A DNA stretch of 64,000 nucleotides from Paraburkholderia sp. LEh10 (GCF_017814945.1 NZ_JAGIPX010000015.1:62001-126000), one strand, 5' to 3'; positions 54,823-64,000 are shown, counted from the stretch's first letter. The notes: generated by a model from the sequence alone, not told the origin. Numbers and translations are program-made.

Positions 54823-56238
54823 GTGAACCATCCCGTGCCGCCCACTTCCGTGCGCCGCCCCTTTCCTGCTGAACTTCTCGCCGCGCTCAAGTCGGCATTC
54901 GGCGAACGCGTATCCACGTCGGAGGCCGTACGCGCCCACCATGGCCGCGACGAATCGCCATTCGATCCGCAACTGCCCGATGCCGTTGTGTTTGCTCGCA
55001 ACACCGAAGACGTGCAGACCATCGTCAAGCTGTGCGGTCAATATGACGTGCCCATCATTCCATATGGCAATGGTTCCTCGCTGGAAGGCCATCTGCTTGC
55101 CGTCCAAGGCGGCGTGTCGATCGACCTGTCCGAAATGAACCGCGTGCTCGCGATCAACGCGGAAGATCTGACCGTTACCGTCGAGCCCGGCATCTCGCGC
55201 AAGCAGCTTAACGAAGCGCTGCGCGACACGGGTCTGTTCTTCCCGATCGATCCGGGCGCGGATGCGAGCATCGGCGGCATGTCGGCGACGCGCGCGTCTG
55301 GCACGAATGCCGTGCGCTACGGCACGATGCGCGAAAACGTGCTCGGCCTAAGCGTCGTCCTGGCCGATGGCCGCGTGATTCATACAGGCACGCGCGCACG
55401 CAAGTCGTCGGCGGGATACGACCTTACGCGGCTTTTCGTCGGCTCGGAAGGCACGCTCGGCGTCATCACCGAAATCACCGTGCGCCTTTATCCGCAGCCG
55501 GAAGCGGTGTCCGCGGCTATCTGCGCGTTCCCGTCGATGGGCGACGCGGTGCGCGCCGTGATCGAGACGATCCAGATCGGCGTCCCCGTTGCACGCGTCG
55601 AGTTCGTCGATTCGCTCGCGGTCCGCTCGATCAACCGTCATTCGAACCTGACGCTGCGCGAGGCGCCCACGCTGTTCTTCGAGTTTCATGGCACGCAGGC
55701 GAGCGTGAAGGAGCAGGCCGAACTCGTGCAGGACATCGCCGCGCAGAACAGCGGCGAAGGCTTCGAGTGGGCGACGCGTCCTGAAGACCGCAGCCGTCTA
55801 TGGAATGCGCGTCACAGTGCCTATTTCGCGATGCTGCAACTGAAGCCTGGCAGCCGCGCCGTCACGACGGACGTGTGCGTTCCCATCTCGCGCCTTGCCG
55901 AATGCGTGGTGGAAACGGAAGAAGACTTGAAGAGCTCGCCGCTGCCGTGCCCCATCGTCGGTCATGTCGGCGACGGCAACTTCCACGTCGCGATGCTGAT
56001 CGACCCGAACAAGCCGGAAGAGCTGGAGGAAGCCGAACGCCTCAATCATCGTATCGTGCAACGCGCGTTGCGCATGGACGGCACCTGCACAGGCGAGCAT
56101 GGCGTGGGGCTGCACAAGATGGGCTTCCTGCTCGAAGAACATGGTCCCGTCGCAGTCGACGTGATGCGTTCGATCAAGCACTCGCTCGACCCACGCAACC
56201 TGATGAATCCAGGCAAGATTTTTACGTGGGCGGCATAG
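54823..56238 (+). CDS. FAD-linked oxidase, D-lactate dehydrogenase (cytochrome)-like
   Basis: The protein has about 471 residues. The FAD-binding PCMH domain has PIIPYGNGSSLEGHLLAVQGG and DPGADASIGGMSATRASGTNAVRYG. The C-terminal oxidase domain has VGHVGDGNFHVAMLIDP and GTCTGEHGVGLHKMGFL, as in D-lactate dehydrogenase and GlcD-type enzymes. I place the start at GTG 54823, which has AGGAGA 7 bases upstream. The ATG at 54781 overlaps a TAAAAT -10-like box and lacks a ribosome site. It lies 64 bases before glcD in the same direction. D-lactate is the likely substrate; D-2-hydroxy acids in general are possible. Confidence 0.85.
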   Translation: MNHPVPPTSVRRPFPAELLAALKSAFGERVSTSEAVRAHHGRDESPFDPQLPDAVVFARNTEDVQTIVKLCGQYDVPIIPYGNGSSLEGHLLAVQGGVSIDLSEMNRVLAINAEDLTVTVEPGISRKQLNEALRDTGLFFPIDPGADASIGGMSATRASGTNAVRYGTMRENVLGLSVVLADGRVIHTGTRARKSSAGYDLTRLFVGSEGTLGVITEITVRLYPQPEAVSAAICAFPSMGDAVRAVIETIQIGVPVARVEFVDSLAVRSINRHSNLTLREAPTLFFEFHGTQASVKEQAELVQDIAAQNSGEGFEWATRPEDRSRLWNARHSAYFAMLQLKPGSRAVTTDVCVPISRLAECVVETEEDLKSSPLPCPIVGHVGDGNFHVAMLIDPNKPEELEEAERLNHRIVQRALRMDGTCTGEHGVGLHKMGFLLEEHGPVAVDVMRSIKHSLDPRNLMNPGKIFTWAA

Positions 56239-56302
56239 CGTAACCATATGTCCGGCCGCGCGGCACAACGAGAAACGCGGCCGTCCAAGGAGGAGACCTT
56301 CC

Positions 56303-57808
56303 ATGAACGCACCCGGCGAGCTGTCCCCCGAGATGTCGCCCGAGATGCTCGCGCAGCGTCAGCGCGAAGTCGTTCAGGCGTTGATGGCCGTACTGCCAAC
56401 GCATTGCCTTTTATATCGTCAGGAAGACACCGTCGCGTACGAGTGCGACGGTCTTGCCGCGTACCGGCGCTTGCCGCTGGCCGTCGCATTGCCCGAAACG
56501 GAATCGCAGGTGCAGCGCATCGTGCAGATCTGCCACCGGCTGAATGTGCCGATCGTGCCGCGTGGCGCGGGCACGAGCCTGTCGGGCGGCGCGATGCCGA
56601 TCCGTCATGGCGTCGTGGTCTCGCTCGCGCGTTTTCGCAAGATCATCGAAGTCGATCCGTACGCACGCACGGCGACGGTGCAGCCCGGCGTGCGCAATCT
56701 TTCGATATCGGAAGCGGCCGCGCCTTACGGGCTTTACTATGCGCCCGATCCTTCGTCGCAGATTGCCTGCACGATCGGCGGCAATGTCGCCGAAAATTCC
56801 GGCGGCGTGCATTGTCTCAAGTACGGGCTGACGGTGCATAACGTGATGCGCGTCCGCGCGGTCACGATGGAAGGCGAAATCGTCGAGTTCGGTTCGCTGA
56901 GCCCGGACGCGCCCGGTCTCGACCTGCTCGCCGTTGTGATCGGCAGCGAAGGCATGTTCGCGATCGTCACGGAAGTGACGGTCAAGCTGATTCCCAAGCC
57001 GCAGGCAGCGCAGGTCATCATGGCGAGCTTCGACGATGTCGTGAAAGGCGGCGATGCCGTCGCCGGCATCATTGCCGCGGGCATCATTCCGGCTGGCCTC
57101 GAAATGATGGACAAGCCCGCCACGCGCGCCGTCGAAGAATTCGTCAAGGCCGGCTACGACCTCGACGCCGCTGCTATCCTGCTGTGCGAATCGGACGGCA
57201 CGCCCGAGGAAGTCAGCGAAGAGATCGTGCGCATGACAGCCGTGCTGCGCGAGCACGGCGCGACACGCATCCAGATCTCCCGCACGGAAGCCGAGCGCCT
57301 GCGCTTCTGGTCGGGGCGCAAGAACGCGTTTCCCGCCGCGGGCCGCATCTCGCCCGATTACTACTGCATGGACGGCACGGTGCCGCGGCGCAGCATCGGT
57401 CCGCTGCTCGCGCGTATCGAAGAAATGGAGAAGAAGTACGGCCTGCGCTGTATCAACGTGTTCCACGCGGGCGACGGCAACATGCACCCGCTGATCCTCT
57501 TCAACGGCAACGACCTCGACGAATGGCACCGGGCGGAAGCATTCGGCTGCGACATTCTCGAAACGTGCGTGGAACTGGGCGGCACAGTGACGGGCGAACA
57601 CGGCGTGGGCATCGAGAAGATCAATTCGATGTGCGTGCAGTTTTCGCCGGAAGAGCGTGATGCGTTCCACGCCGTCAAGCGCGCCTTCGATCCCGCTTGC
57701 TTACTCAATCCCGACAAAGGCATTCCAACGCGCGCCCGCTGCGCCGAGTACGGCAAGATGCACATTCGCGGCGGCCTGCTGCCTCATCCCGAGCTGCCGC
57801 GTTTTTAA
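56303..57808 (+). CDS. glcD: Glycolate oxidase subunit GlcD
   Basis: The protein has 501 residues. The FAD-binding part has PIVPRGAGTSLSGGAMP and SQIACTIGGNVAENSGGVHCLKYGLT; the C-terminal part has NVFHAGDGNMHPLILF and GTVTGEHGVGIEKI. AAGGAGGAG precedes the ATG. GlcD is the FAD catalytic subunit oxidising glycolate to glyoxylate with GlcE and GlcF, both encoded just downstream. Confidence 0.94.
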   Translation: MNAPGELSPEMSPEMLAQRQREVVQALMAVLPTHCLLYRQEDTVAYECDGLAAYRRLPLAVALPETESQVQRIVQICHRLNVPIVPRGAGTSLSGGAMPIRHGVVVSLARFRKIIEVDPYARTATVQPGVRNLSISEAAAPYGLYYAPDPSSQIACTIGGNVAENSGGVHCLKYGLTVHNVMRVRAVTMEGEIVEFGSLSPDAPGLDLLAVVIGSEGMFAIVTEVTVKLIPKPQAAQVIMASFDDVVKGGDAVAGIIAAGIIPAGLEMMDKPATRAVEEFVKAGYDLDAAAILLCESDGTPEEVSEEIVRMTAVLREHGATRIQISRTEAERLRFWSGRKNAFPAAGRISPDYYCMDGTVPRRSIGPLLARIEEMEKKYGLRCINVFHAGDGNMHPLILFNGNDLDEWHRAEAFGCDILETCVELGGTVTGEHGVGIEKINSMCVQFSPEERDAFHAVKRAFDPACLLNPDKGIPTRARCAEYGKMHIRGGLLPHPELPRF

Positions 57809-57818
57809 GCACCGCTTC

Positions 57819-57854
57819 GCGATGCCGGGCCAACCGGGTGATGTCCGGCATCGC
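57819..57854 (+). other. Hairpin between glcD and glcE
   Basis: Ten-base arms GCGATGCCGG / CCGGCATCGC with a 16-base loop begin 11 bases after the glcD stop, followed by ttgc rather than a T run. It may tune expression of glcEF relative to glcD. Confidence 0.5.
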
Positions 57855-58028
57855 TTGCAAGCCGGGCGGCCGCCGGCGCTTGTTGCCCGCTTCACTTGAC
57901 GGACACGCATCACCGTTGCAGCGCGAAAACGCATAACCAGCCTCAATACCGTCGATACGGGTCGGAACCGGGTTGCCAGCGCGGCTTGCCTCGGTACAAT
58001 CGAAAGCACTACAACGAAGCAACGCACC

Positions 58029-59117
58029 ATGAAAGAGGACGACATCGTCGCCGCGTGGGCGGAACGGATTCGTGCGGCCACGGCCGCGGAGCAGCCGATC
58101 CGCGTCCGCGGTGGCGGCACGAAGGACTGGTACGGCCAGTCATTGCAGGGTGAGATCCTCGACACGCGCGCGCACCGCGGCATCATTGCGTATGACCCGG
58201 CCGAACTCGTCATCACTGCGCGCGCCGGCACGCCGCTCCTTGAAATCGAGGCGGCGCTCGCCGAACACGATCAAATGCTCGCTTTCGAGCCGCCCCACTT
58301 CGGCCCGCAGGCGACGCTCGGCGGTTGCATCGCGGCGGGGATCGCGGGTCCGCGCCGTCATTCGGCGGGCGCGCCGCGCGACTTCGTGCTCGGCGCCGTC
58401 ATCCTGAACGGCCCGGGGCAAGTGCTGACGTTCGGCGGTCAGGTCGTAAAGAATGTCGCCGGTTACGACGTGTCTCGTCTGATAGCCGGTTCACTCGGCA
58501 CGCTTGGGCTGATTCTTGAGCTGTCCGTTAAGGTATTGCCGCGCCCGAAGGCTGAAGCCACGCTCAAGTTCGACATGAACGGCACTGATGCCGTGCGTAA
58601 GCTCAATGAATGGGGCGGCCGCCCGTTGCCCATTACGGCGAGCGCATGGCGTCACGGCACGCTTGCCGTGCGGCTGGGCGGCGCGGAGGCGGCCGTGAAG
58701 TCGGCGCGCACGTCGCTGGGCGGCGAAGTGGTCGACGCGGTGGAGGCCGAACGCTTCTGGGCGGGCCTGCGCGAACAGACCGATCCGTTCTTCGCGGCCA
58801 TCGGACCGAAGTCCGCGCTCTGGCGGCTCGCGCTGCCGACCATCACCGAACCGCTTCAGCTGCCCGGCGCGCAACTGATGGAATGGGGCGGCGCGCAACG
58901 CTGGTGGATCACCGACGCCGACGCGCAGACCGTGCGCATCAGCGCGAAGCAGGCGGGCGGCCACGCGACGATCTTCCGCACCGGCACCGGCTACGACCGC
59001 AGCGCAGGCGTGTTCACCCCGCTGCCCGCCCCGCTGATGAAGATTCATCGCGGCCTGAAGGCTGCCTTCGACCCGGCCCGCATCTTCAACCGCGGCCGGC
59101 TGTACCCCGACTTCTGA
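58029..59117 (+). CDS. glcE: Glycolate oxidase subunit GlcE
   Basis: The protein has 362 residues. The FAD-binding PCMH domain covers the first 200 residues (IRVRGGGTKDWYG, LAFEPPHFGPQATLGGCIAAG, VKNVAGYDVSRLIAGSLGTLGLI); the short C-terminal part ends AAFDPARIFNRGRLYPDF. It is the second flavin-type subunit of the glycolate oxidase complex. It lies 220 bases after glcD and 7 bases before glcF. Confidence 0.94.
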   Translation: MKEDDIVAAWAERIRAATAAEQPIRVRGGGTKDWYGQSLQGEILDTRAHRGIIAYDPAELVITARAGTPLLEIEAALAEHDQMLAFEPPHFGPQATLGGCIAAGIAGPRRHSAGAPRDFVLGAVILNGPGQVLTFGGQVVKNVAGYDVSRLIAGSLGTLGLILELSVKVLPRPKAEATLKFDMNGTDAVRKLNEWGGRPLPITASAWRHGTLAVRLGGAEAAVKSARTSLGGEVVDAVEAERFWAGLREQTDPFFAAIGPKSALWRLALPTITEPLQLPGAQLMEWGGAQRWWITDADAQTVRISAKQAGGHATIFRTGTGYDRSAGVFTPLPAPLMKIHRGLKAAFDPARIFNRGRLYPDF

Positions 59118-59124
59118 GCGCGCG

Positions 59125-60351
59125 ATGCAAACCAATCTCGCCGACTTCATTCGCAACACCCCCGACGGTGACGAAGCCGACGCCATCCTGCGCAAATGCG
59201 TGCATTGCGGCTTTTGCACCGCCACCTGTCCGACCTATCAGCTGCTCGGCGACGAACTCGACGGACCGCGCGGACGCATCTATCTGATCAAGCAGATGGT
59301 GGAAGGCGCGGAGGTCACGCGCAGCACGCAACTGCACCTGGACCGCTGCCTCACGTGCCGCAATTGCGAATCGACCTGTCCTTCCGGCGTGCAGTACGGC
59401 AGGCTTGTCGAGATCGGCCGCAAGCTCACGGAAGAGAAAGTGCCGCGCCCGCTGAGCCAGCAACTGATGCGCCGTTTGCTGGCGAGCTTCGTGCCGAACA
59501 GCACGCTGTTCACGCCGGCGATGCGCCTCGGCCAGCACTTCCGTCCGCTATTGCCGAAGAAGCTGCGGGACAAGGTGCCGCAACGGCAGCGTCAGCTCGC
59601 ATGGCCGACGGCCACGCACGAGCGCAAGATGCTGATGCTTGCCGGCTGCGTGCAGCCTTCGATGATGCCTAACGTCAACATCGCGACGGCGCGCGTACTC
59701 GACGCGCTCGGCATCCAGACCGTCATTGCGCCGGAAGCGGGATGTTGCGGCGCGATCCGCCTGCATCTCGGCTACAACGATGAAGCGCTGAACGACGTAC
59801 GGCAGAACATCGATGCATGGTGGCCGCATGTCGAACAGGGCGCCGAGGCGATCGTGATGAACGCATCCGGCTGCGGCGCGACGGTCAAGGAATACGCGCA
59901 TCTCATGCGCAACGACCCTGCGTATGCGGAAAAAGCGAAACGCATTGTTGAACTGACGCGCGACATCTGCGAGATCCTGCCCGAGTTCGAAGAGGCACTG
60001 ACGCCGCTCACGCGGCGGCGCGCGATTCACACCGTTGCGTATCACCCGCCCTGCACGCTGCAGCATGGCCAGCAGATTCGCGGCAAGGTCGAGCATCTGC
60101 TGACGGCGCTCGGCATCGACGTGAAGCTGCCCGCCGACAGCCACCTGTGCTGCGGCTCGGCGGGCACCTATTCGCTCACGCAGCCCGCGCTTTCGTACGC
60201 ATTGCGCAACCAGAAGCTGGAAAAGCTGAAGGCAGAGGAGCCACAGATCATCGTGTCTGCGAATGTGGGTTGTATCGCGCATCTGCAAAGTGGCACCTCC
60301 ACGCCTGTTGTGCATTGGATCGAACTCGTCGAGCACATGCTCGCGTCCTGA
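59125..60351 (+). CDS. glcF: Glycolate oxidase iron-sulfur subunit GlcF
   Basis: The protein has 408 residues. Two 4Fe-4S clusters near the N-terminus (CVHCGFCTATCPT and CLTCRNCESTCPSG) are followed by two Cys-rich CCG domains (PEAGCCGAIRLHLG, LCCGSAGTYSLTQP). It passes electrons from the flavin subunits to the membrane quinone pool. It ends the glcDEF set. Confidence 0.95.
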   Translation: MQTNLADFIRNTPDGDEADAILRKCVHCGFCTATCPTYQLLGDELDGPRGRIYLIKQMVEGAEVTRSTQLHLDRCLTCRNCESTCPSGVQYGRLVEIGRKLTEEKVPRPLSQQLMRRLLASFVPNSTLFTPAMRLGQHFRPLLPKKLRDKVPQRQRQLAWPTATHERKMLMLAGCVQPSMMPNVNIATARVLDALGIQTVIAPEAGCCGAIRLHLGYNDEALNDVRQNIDAWWPHVEQGAEAIVMNASGCGATVKEYAHLMRNDPAYAEKAKRIVELTRDICEILPEFEEALTPLTRRRAIHTVAYHPPCTLQHGQQIRGKVEHLLTALGIDVKLPADSHLCCGSAGTYSLTQPALSYALRNQKLEKLKAEEPQIIVSANVGCIAHLQSGTSTPVVHWIELVEHMLAS

Positions 60352-60426
60352 GCGGCAGCATCGCCTGTCGGGAATTCGCACGCAACCTGGCCATTCGGCC
60401 AGGTCGTGATGCGCGGGCGGCGTCCG

Positions 60427-60432
60427 TATAAT
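60427..60432 (+). promoter_or_regulatory. TATAAT box upstream of yggS
   Basis: A perfect -10 hexamer lies 37 bases before the yggS ATG; the -35 region (TCGTGA) is poor. Confidence 0.45.
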
Positions 60433-60468
60433 TCGAATCGTCGCCCTCGCATCGGTAGTCAACGCTTC

Positions 60469-61167
60469 ATGCCCGATCTCACTCACAATCTCGACGCAGT
60501 GCATCAGCGCATCGCCCTCGCCGCGCAGGTAGCGGGCCGCGATCCGCGCTCCATTGCGCTGCTGGCCGTCTCGAAGACCTTTCCAGCCGAAGACGTTCGC
60601 GCCGCGCATGCCGCTGGCCAGCGCGCGTTCGGCGAAAACTACGTGCAGGAAAGCCTGACGAAAATCGAAGCGCTGTCCGATCTGCGCGCATCGATCGAAT
60701 GGCATTTCATCGGGCCGCTGCAGTCGAACAAGACGCGTCCCGTCGCCGAAAATTTCGACTGGGTGCATTCCGTCGACCGGCTGAAGATCGCGCAGCGCTT
60801 GTCCGAACAGCGGCCGGACGCGCTGGCCCCTCTCAACGTCTGCCTGCAGGTCAACATCAGCGGCGAGGCGTCGAAGAGCGGCATGACGCCAGACGAAGCC
60901 CTCAGCATCGCGCGTGAAGTCGCCGCTTTGCCAAAGCTGCGCCTGCGCGGCCTGATGGCGATTCCAGAACCGGCGGGCGGCGTCGAGCAGCAGCGCGTGC
61001 CCCATCGCGCGTTGCGCGAACTGTTCGAGCGGCTGCGCGCGGAAGCGCTCGATCTCGATACGCTGTCGATGGGCATGTCGGGCGACCTCGAAGCCGCCGT
61101 GCTCGAAGGCGCGACCATCGTGCGCGTCGGCACGGCGATCTTCGGCGCCCGCGACTACTCTCACTGA
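60469..61167 (+). CDS. yggS: Pyridoxal-phosphate homeostasis protein (YggS/PROSC family)
   Basis: The protein has 232 residues from the ATG at 60469. ALLAVSKTFPAEDVRAAH carries the PLP lysine, GENYVQESLTKI and WHFIGPLQSNK follow, and the C-terminus has SMGMSGDLEAAVLEGATIVRVGTAIFG. It binds PLP and keeps vitamin B6 and amino acid pools balanced. The pairing with proC, 14 bases downstream, is widely conserved. Confidence 0.95.
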   Translation: MPDLTHNLDAVHQRIALAAQVAGRDPRSIALLAVSKTFPAEDVRAAHAAGQRAFGENYVQESLTKIEALSDLRASIEWHFIGPLQSNKTRPVAENFDWVHSVDRLKIAQRLSEQRPDALAPLNVCLQVNISGEASKSGMTPDEALSIAREVAALPKLRLRGLMAIPEPAGGVEQQRVPHRALRELFERLRAEALDLDTLSMGMSGDLEAAVLEGATIVRVGTAIFGARDYSH

Positions 61168-61181
61168 ACTCTCCGGACATC

Positions 61182-61997
61182 ATGAAAATTGCCTTCATTG
61201 GCGGTGGCAACATGGCCGCCGCGCTCATCGGCGGTCTGATCAGGCGCGGCGTCGCGCCGTCGGATATTCGCGCCATCGACCCCAACGACGACGCGCGCAA
61301 GCGCAACGAGCAACAATTCGGCGTCAGCACGAGCGCGTCGGCGGACGCCTCGCTGAAATCGTTCGACGCCGTCGTGCTCGCCGTCAAGCCGCAAATCGTC
61401 AAGGACGTCGCGGCCGCGCTCGCGCCGCATCTGTCGGCGTCGCAGCTCGTCATCAGCATCGTCGCGGGCATTCGGGGCGTGGATTTGACGCGCTGGCTCG
61501 GCGGCCACGCGCGCATCGTGCGCACGATGCCGAACACGCCCGCGCTGATCGGCATGGGCGTGACGGGGCTGGTCGCGCTGGAAGGCGTCGATGAAGCGGG
61601 ACGCGCGCTCGCTTCGCAAGTGCTCGGCGCAGTCGGTCAGACCGTGTGGTTCGACGACGAGGCGAAGATCGACGCCGTCACCGCGATCTCCGGCAGCGGC
61701 CCGGCCTACGTCTTCTACTTCATCGAAGCACTGCAGGAAGCCGCGCGTCAGCTCGGCATGGACGAAGAACAAGGCCGCGCGCTGGCTGTCGCGACGTTCA
61801 CGGGCGCCGCGCAACTCGCCGCGCAATCGGATGAACCGGCCAGCGTGTTGCGCGAACGCGTGACGTCGAAAGGCGGCACCACGGCTGCCGCGCTGGCGTC
61901 GTTCGATGCACAGGGCGTGAAGGACGCGATCGTGCGCGGTGCATTGGCGGCGGATGCGCGCGCCCGGGAAATGGGCGAAGAATTCGGCAAGCAGTGA
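61182..61997 (+). CDS. proC: Pyrroline-5-carboxylate reductase
   Basis: The protein has 271 residues. The N-terminal Rossmann motif is IAFIGGGNMAAALIGGL, VRTMPNTPALIGMG follows, and the family signature is AVTAISGSGPAYVFYFIEALQEAA. The C-terminal ERVTSKGGTTAAALA segment is also typical. It performs the last step of proline synthesis. It is probably cotranscribed with yggS. Confidence 0.96.
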   Translation: MKIAFIGGGNMAAALIGGLIRRGVAPSDIRAIDPNDDARKRNEQQFGVSTSASADASLKSFDAVVLAVKPQIVKDVAAALAPHLSASQLVISIVAGIRGVDLTRWLGGHARIVRTMPNTPALIGMGVTGLVALEGVDEAGRALASQVLGAVGQTVWFDDEAKIDAVTAISGSGPAYVFYFIEALQEAARQLGMDEEQGRALAVATFTGAAQLAAQSDEPASVLRERVTSKGGTTAAALASFDAQGVKDAIVRGALAADARAREMGEEFGKQ

Positions 61998-62023
61998 TGC
62001 CGCTTGCGGAGTGATGGCAGAGT

Positions 62024-62058
62024 CGATGCGGGTTGCGGCAACCACCGAACCCGCATCG
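62024..62058. terminator. Hairpin between convergent proC and ubiA
   Basis: A perfect 11-base stem CGATGCGGGTT / AACCCGCATCG with a 13-base loop lies in the 87-base gap between the two convergent stops. No strong T run is present on either side. Confidence 0.65.
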
Positions 62059-62084
62059 CTCAAGCAGAAATCACGAAGCGGAAA

Positions 62085-62948
62085 TCAGAAAGCCTGCGCC
62101 GCATAGTGCGCGGCAATGCCCGCGAACAACGCGCCGCCGAGCCAGTTGTTATGCCGGAACGCCGCGAAACAGGGCATGCGCTCGCGGTCCTTGATCAGCG
62201 TGTAGTGGTACACGGCGCAGCCTGCCGCGGCGGCGAGACCGATCCAGTAAAGCGCGCCGAAGCCGAGCATGACGCCGATGCCGACATAGATGCCGAGCGT
62301 GACCGCGTAGCAGATCATGATCGCGAGCACGTCGAAGCGGCCGAATGTCAGCGCGGACGTGCGAATGCCGATCTTGATGTCGTCGTCGCGATCGACCATC
62401 GCGTACTCGGTATCGTAGGCGACCGACCAAAACACGTTCGCGATCAGCATCACCCACGCGAGCAGCGGCACCTGGTTTTGCACGGCTGCAAAAGCCATCG
62501 GAATACCAAAGCCGAACGCAATGCCCAGATACGCCTGCGGAATCGCAAAGAAGCGCTTCGTGAACGGATACGTGCCTGCGACGAACAACGCGGCCACGGA
62601 CAATTCCTTCGTCAGCGTATTGAGCGGCAGAATCAGCAGGAACGCGACCAGCGACAGCCCCGCCGCCAGCGCCACCGCTTCCCATGCCTTGATCTTTCCC
62701 GACGTGATCGGACGGTTTTCCGTGCGCTTCACATAGCGGTCAAAGTCGCGGTCGGCGTAGTCGTTGATTGCGCAGCCGGCCGAGCGCATCAGTATCGTGC
62801 CGATCACGAAGATCACCAGCAGCGACAACGACGGATGACCATCCGACGCGATCCACAATGCGTTGAGCGTGGGCCACAGCAGCAGCAGGCTGCCGATCGG
62901 CTTGTCCATGCGGACGAGGCGGAGATAGAGCGGGAGGCGGGCGAACAT
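62085..62948 (-). CDS. ubiA: 4-hydroxybenzoate polyprenyltransferase
   Basis: The protein has 287 residues with about eight to nine membrane helices. The two Asp-rich motifs NDYADRDFD and [12 protein letters not shown] bind the polyprenyl diphosphate and Mg. [17 protein letters not shown] at the N-terminus is typical of UbiA. It attaches the isoprenoid tail in ubiquinone synthesis. The ATG at 62948 is chosen over a TTG four codons upstream; neither has a strong ribosome site. Confidence 0.95.
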   Translation of the reverse strand: MFARLPLYLRLVRMDKPIGSLLLLWPTLNALWIASDGHPSLSLLVIFVIGTILMRSAGCAINDYADRDFDRYVKRTENRPITSGKIKAWEAVALAAGLSLVAFLLILPLNTLTKELSVAALFVAGTYPFTKRFFAIPQAYLGIAFGFGIPMAFAAVQNQVPLLAWVMLIANVFWSVAYDTEYAMVDRDDDIKIGIRTSALTFGRFDVLAIMICYAVTLGIYVGIGVMLGFGALYWIGLAAAAGCAVYHYTLIKDRERMPCFAAFRHNNWLGGALFAGIAAHYAAQAF

Positions 62949-63020
62949 GGCGGTGCTCAAGGATACGATCCCCGTATTTTAGAGCAGCGTGGACGACAGA
63001 CCTTCTCGGACACGCAGCAC

Positions 63021-63058
63021 AAAAAAGAAAGCCCGACAGGGTTCACCCATCGGGCTTC
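63021..63058 (-). terminator. Intrinsic terminator of dps
   Basis: On the minus strand AAGCCCGA...TCGGGCTT (13-base loop) is followed by TCTTTTTT, about 60 bases after the dps stop. Confidence 0.85.
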
Positions 63059-63115
63059 TGATTTTGCCACGCGGCAACGGGCGCCTCCCCCGGCACTCCG
63101 ATGCCGCGACGGTCA

Positions 63116-63604
63116 TCAGGCCAGCATCGAACGCAGCATCCATGCGTTCTTTTCGTGCGTCTGCATGCGTTGCGTCAGCAGGTCGGCCGTCGGCTCGTCG
63201 TTGGCCGCGTCCGTCACCGGGAAGATCGCGCGCGCCGTGCGCACGACGGCTTCCTGGCCTTCCACCAGCTGGCGGATCATGTCTTCGGCGGCCGGCACGC
63301 CGTCCGCTTCGGCGATCGACGACAGCTTTGCGAATTCCTTGTAGCTGCCCGGCGCCGCGACGCCCAGCGCACGAATGCGCTCGGCGATCAGATCGACGGC
63401 CGTCGCCAGTTCCGTGTACTGCGTCTCGAACATCAGATGCAGCGTGTTGAACATCGGACCCGTGACGTTCCAGTGGAAGTTGTGGGTCTTCAGATAAAGC
63501 GTGTACGTGTCAGCGAGAAGGTGCGAGAGACCTTCGGCGATCTTCTTGCGATCCTTGTCGCTGATACCAATGTTGACGTGCGGTACGGCTTCTTTCTTGG
63601 CCAT
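63116..63604 (-). CDS. dps: DNA-protecting ferritin-like protein Dps
   Basis: The protein has 162 residues. [37 protein letters not shown] contains the intersubunit ferroxidase residues (His, His, Asp, Glu) of Dps. The N-terminus is short and carries several lysines. It stores iron and shields DNA from peroxide. The start at 63604 has AAGGAG 6-7 bases upstream. The longer frame adds 35 residues without similarity. Confidence 0.95.
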   Translation of the reverse strand: MAKKEAVPHVNIGISDKDRKKIAEGLSHLLADTYTLYLKTHNFHWNVTGPMFNTLHLMFETQYTELATAVDLIAERIRALGVAAPGSYKEFAKLSSIAEADGVPAAEDMIRQLVEGQEAVVRTARAIFPVTDAANDEPTADLLTQRMQTHEKNAWMLRSMLA

Positions 63605-63775
63605 GATGACTCCTTTTAAGAGTGATTCGAACCGGTCTGCATGCCCGGAGATGCGCGTGCGCACTCCTTGAACGCTCGAACGCCCGTCAGTGTAGCGTAG
63701 AAACCGCATGCGTTCGCGAGACCCCGGCGCCTCGCTGCGCGTGCCCTCCGGCCGCTTGTCGGCAAGTGTCGCCCG

Positions 63776-63943
63776 TCATCCTTTGACTGCGTGAACCAGG
63801 CTCGCGACGAGCACCACATAGCCGCTGCCGAGAATCACGAGACCCGCGAGCTTCTGAAAAAGCATCGTGCCACTCACCTGTTGCGCGCTGCCGCCCGTGC
63901 TCCCCGAGTGATAGCCGACTGCGCCCATTACCATCTGGACCAT
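63776..63943 (-). CDS. Small membrane protein, 55 residues
   Basis: A short frame beginning MVQMVMGAVGYHSGSTGGSA has a GGAGA ribosome site 7-8 bases upstream. A Gly/Ser-rich head is followed by one hydrophobic helix (LAGLVILGSGYVVLVASLVHAV) and it ends KG. I do not recognise the family. It lies upstream of dps on the same strand, 170 bases away. The ribosome site and clean transmembrane segment support a real gene. Confidence 0.55.
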   Translation of the reverse strand: MVQMVMGAVGYHSGSTGGSAQQVSGTMLFQKLAGLVILGSGYVVLVASLVHAVKG

Positions 63944-64000
63944 GATCGTTCTCCATTGATACGGGCGGCACGTTCATGCACGCCCTTGCTGCTCAATTGC

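Overview
The window is a high-G+C chromosomal segment of a beta-proteobacterium, most likely Paraburkholderia or Burkholderia. This rests on protein style and on gene order: mutL-miaA-purM-perM-hda-HAD-pcnB-folK-dNK-panB, hrcA-hemH-hslR-grpE-trx-dnaK-dnaJ, and a cepacian-like exopolysaccharide locus. It is mostly core genome, with one exopolysaccharide region and one small degraded insertion. I found no rRNA, tRNA, CRISPR array or intact insertion sequence.

Positions 1-14159 hold the exopolysaccharide region. On the minus strand a GlxA/AraC-type regulator leads into manC, a WcaJ/BceB-type sugar-phosphate transferase, Wza, a Wzc-type tyrosine autokinase and gmd (cut by the window edge). Together these make GDP-mannose and GDP-4-keto-6-deoxymannose, load the first sugar on undecaprenyl phosphate and export the polymer. 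Across an AT-rich control region, on the plus strand, lie a predicted lipoprotein glycoside hydrolase, a GDP-mannose Nudix hydrolase and a second, paralogous GlxA/AraC regulator.

Positions 14160-28838 are housekeeping: an MscS channel, a DedA protein, mutL (apparently leaderless), miaA, purM, an AI-2E/PerM-type permease, hda, a HAD phosphatase, pcnB, folK, a deoxynucleoside kinase and panB. Between miaA and purM sits a 2-kb insertion with lower G+C. It holds a frameshifted PAAR gene, a small secreted orphan protein and a truncated reading frame, chained by 4-base overlaps; it looks like the remnant of a type VI secretion effector module.

Positions 29132-41770 carry a fused pabB-pabC, dnaJ, dnaK, a thioredoxin-like gene, grpE, hslR, hemH and hrcA on the minus strand, then nadK and recN on the plus strand. 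The dnaK and grpE upstream regions each contain a clear sigma-32 promoter of the CTTG-N17/18-CYTATNT type.

Positions 41864-64000 carry glnE, a large AsmA/YhdP-type protein, a nitrilase-family amidase, tldD, aroG, a toxin-antitoxin pair, an ATP:cob(I)alamin adenosyltransferase, a D-lactate dehydrogenase-like FAD enzyme, glcDEF, yggS, proC, ubiA, dps and a small membrane protein. The most notable regulatory element lies upstream of aroG. A 22-codon leader peptide with seven consecutive Phe/Tyr/Trp codons is followed by competing RNA segments and an intrinsic terminator, which is a complete ribosome-mediated attenuator for aromatic amino acid synthesis.
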